Assembly (NCBI GenBank): GCA_964638895.1 | Contig: CAZWYY010000015.1 | Coordinates: 1 to 60,396, forward strand | DNA length: 60,396 bases | Source of the DNA: JAFGGG01 sp964638895 | Lineage (GTDB): Bacteria > Spirochaetota > Spirochaetia > SZUA-6 > RPPD01 | Direction: 5' to 3' | Part shown: piece after piece, positions 59,925 to 60,396 of the stretch | How the letters are laid out: each line of letters opens with the position of its first letter | Position numbering within the stretch: position 1 is the stretch's first letter | Made by a program: the position numbers and the translations under genes | The notes under the pieces: generated by a model | The model's database searches: none | What the model was told of the DNA's origin: nothing | What the model saw: only the letters and a program-made list of their open reading frames with translations

Positions 59925-60396
59925 ATGAATAATTTAATGAAAGGCATAAATCCTTTTTATCCCGGTCAACCTGTACCTGTTGAATTCTTTACCGGACGCA
60001 TGAAAGAGATTCAAAGAATAATCAGGGCAATCGAGCAGGTCGAACAGGGGAAGCCACAGGCTGTTTTTCTAACAGGTGAATACGGTATCGGAAAAAGTTC
60101 TCTCGCCGGGTTTTTAAATTTTTTTGCTGAAAAAAATAGCTATATTCTCGGTATTCATGTATTTTTAGGCGGTGCTGAAACCCTAGAAGATTTGGCCGAG
60201 AAAACAGTAGAGTCGGTTCTGCGACAGCAGATGTATGAAGAAAAAAAATCGGAAAAAATACGTAATTTCCTTGCTAAATATATCGGGCAACAAAATCTTT
60301 TCGGCATCAATATCAACTTTCAGCAGTTGAAAGCGGACGCGCCTAATATTTCAAGGGGTTTCCTTCCCTTCCTCGGCGAGCTTCTGGAAAGACTTA
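59925..60396 (+). CDS. AAA ATPase, partial (runs off window end)
   Basis: 157 residues visible, no stop before 60396. Starts MNNLMKGINPFYPGQPVPVEFFTGRMKEIQRI, an ORC/NACHT-type archaeal-like ATPase start, shown here in part. The P-loop is GEYGIGKSSLAG. The protein is therefore a STAND or AAA-type ATPase, common in bacterial defence systems. The ATG at 59925 has AGAGTGAAG upstream. AT-rich relative to hsdM. The rest of the gene is outside the window. Confidence 0.8.
   Translation, partial: MNNLMKGINPFYPGQPVPVEFFTGRMKEIQRIIRAIEQVEQGKPQAVFLTGEYGIGKSSLAGFLNFFAEKNSYILGIHVFLGGAETLEDLAEKTVESVLRQQMYEEKKSEKIRNFLAKYIGQQNLFGININFQQLKADAPNISRGFLPFLGELLERL

Overview
This 60.4 kb window is a gene-dense bacterial chromosome segment of mixed base composition, with one 100-N scaffold gap, so it comes from a draft or metagenome-derived assembly. 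The best taxonomic clue is a gene I recognise as cytoplasmic filament protein A (cfpA, 17001-19016). Together with a small basic-linker protein and a pyruvate phosphate dikinase it forms the order ppdK - unknown - cfpA, which I recall from Treponema. Relaxed lipoboxes, smpB followed by tmRNA, PEGA and TPR proteins and two LepB-type signal peptidases beside hemW also fit a spirochaete (Spirochaetia). The formate-THF ligase and B12-dependent ribonucleotide reductase suggest an anaerobe or facultative organism.

Layout. 0-5.8 kb: hemW and two type I signal peptidases on the minus strand, diverging from a PEGA/FGE-domain protein, smpB and ssrA (tmRNA). 5.8-8.6 kb: an AT-rich insert behind a 19-bp duplication of the tmRNA 3' end. 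It holds a structured 187-bp element, an unknown exported protein and a PadR/HAAS pair. 8.6-13.3 kb: ankyrin, TPR and unknown proteins and an FGGY sugar kinase. 13.3-19 kb: the ppdK-unknown-cfpA block. 19-27.7 kb: a VWA membrane protein, a GlgC-like protein without a catalytic loop, NrnA and a lipoprotein, followed by nrdJ. 27.9-31.3 kb: an ECF sigma factor, a tiny membrane protein and an atypical signal-peptidase homologue, then rpmB and another signal peptidase. 31.4-35.5 kb: HEAT, radical SAM, MATE and membrane proteins. 35.5-40.6 kb: KtrB/KtrA potassium uptake, a PAS-like membrane protein, a thioredoxin-fold protein and an FAD oxidoreductase.

40.7-41.9 kb: a broken repeat lipoprotein/ricin-like locus around the scaffold gap. 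42.2-48.2 kb: a YkgJ-type cysteine-cluster protein, HPr, an ACT-domain SerB homologue with destroyed HAD motifs, formate-THF ligase and a GlmU-like nucleotidyltransferase. 48.3-53.4 kb: a TetR-controlled RND exporter, LolA-like protein and DUF1302-like porin. 53.5-56 kb: a methyltransferase, a two-CW protein and a decayed apolipoprotein N-acyltransferase. 56.1-60.4 kb: a probable defence island. It has a stand-alone reader-like domain normally fused to HNH nucleases, HsdM, Fic, an array of ATGCACAA sites, an SH3-like small protein and a truncated AAA ATPase.

Recurring themes are promoters so close to start codons that the mRNAs should be leaderless, and enzyme homologues that have lost catalytic residues (SerB-like, GlgC-like, one signal peptidase, Lnt and perhaps the ATP domain of PPDK). 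No database search was possible. Names rest on motifs read by eye.
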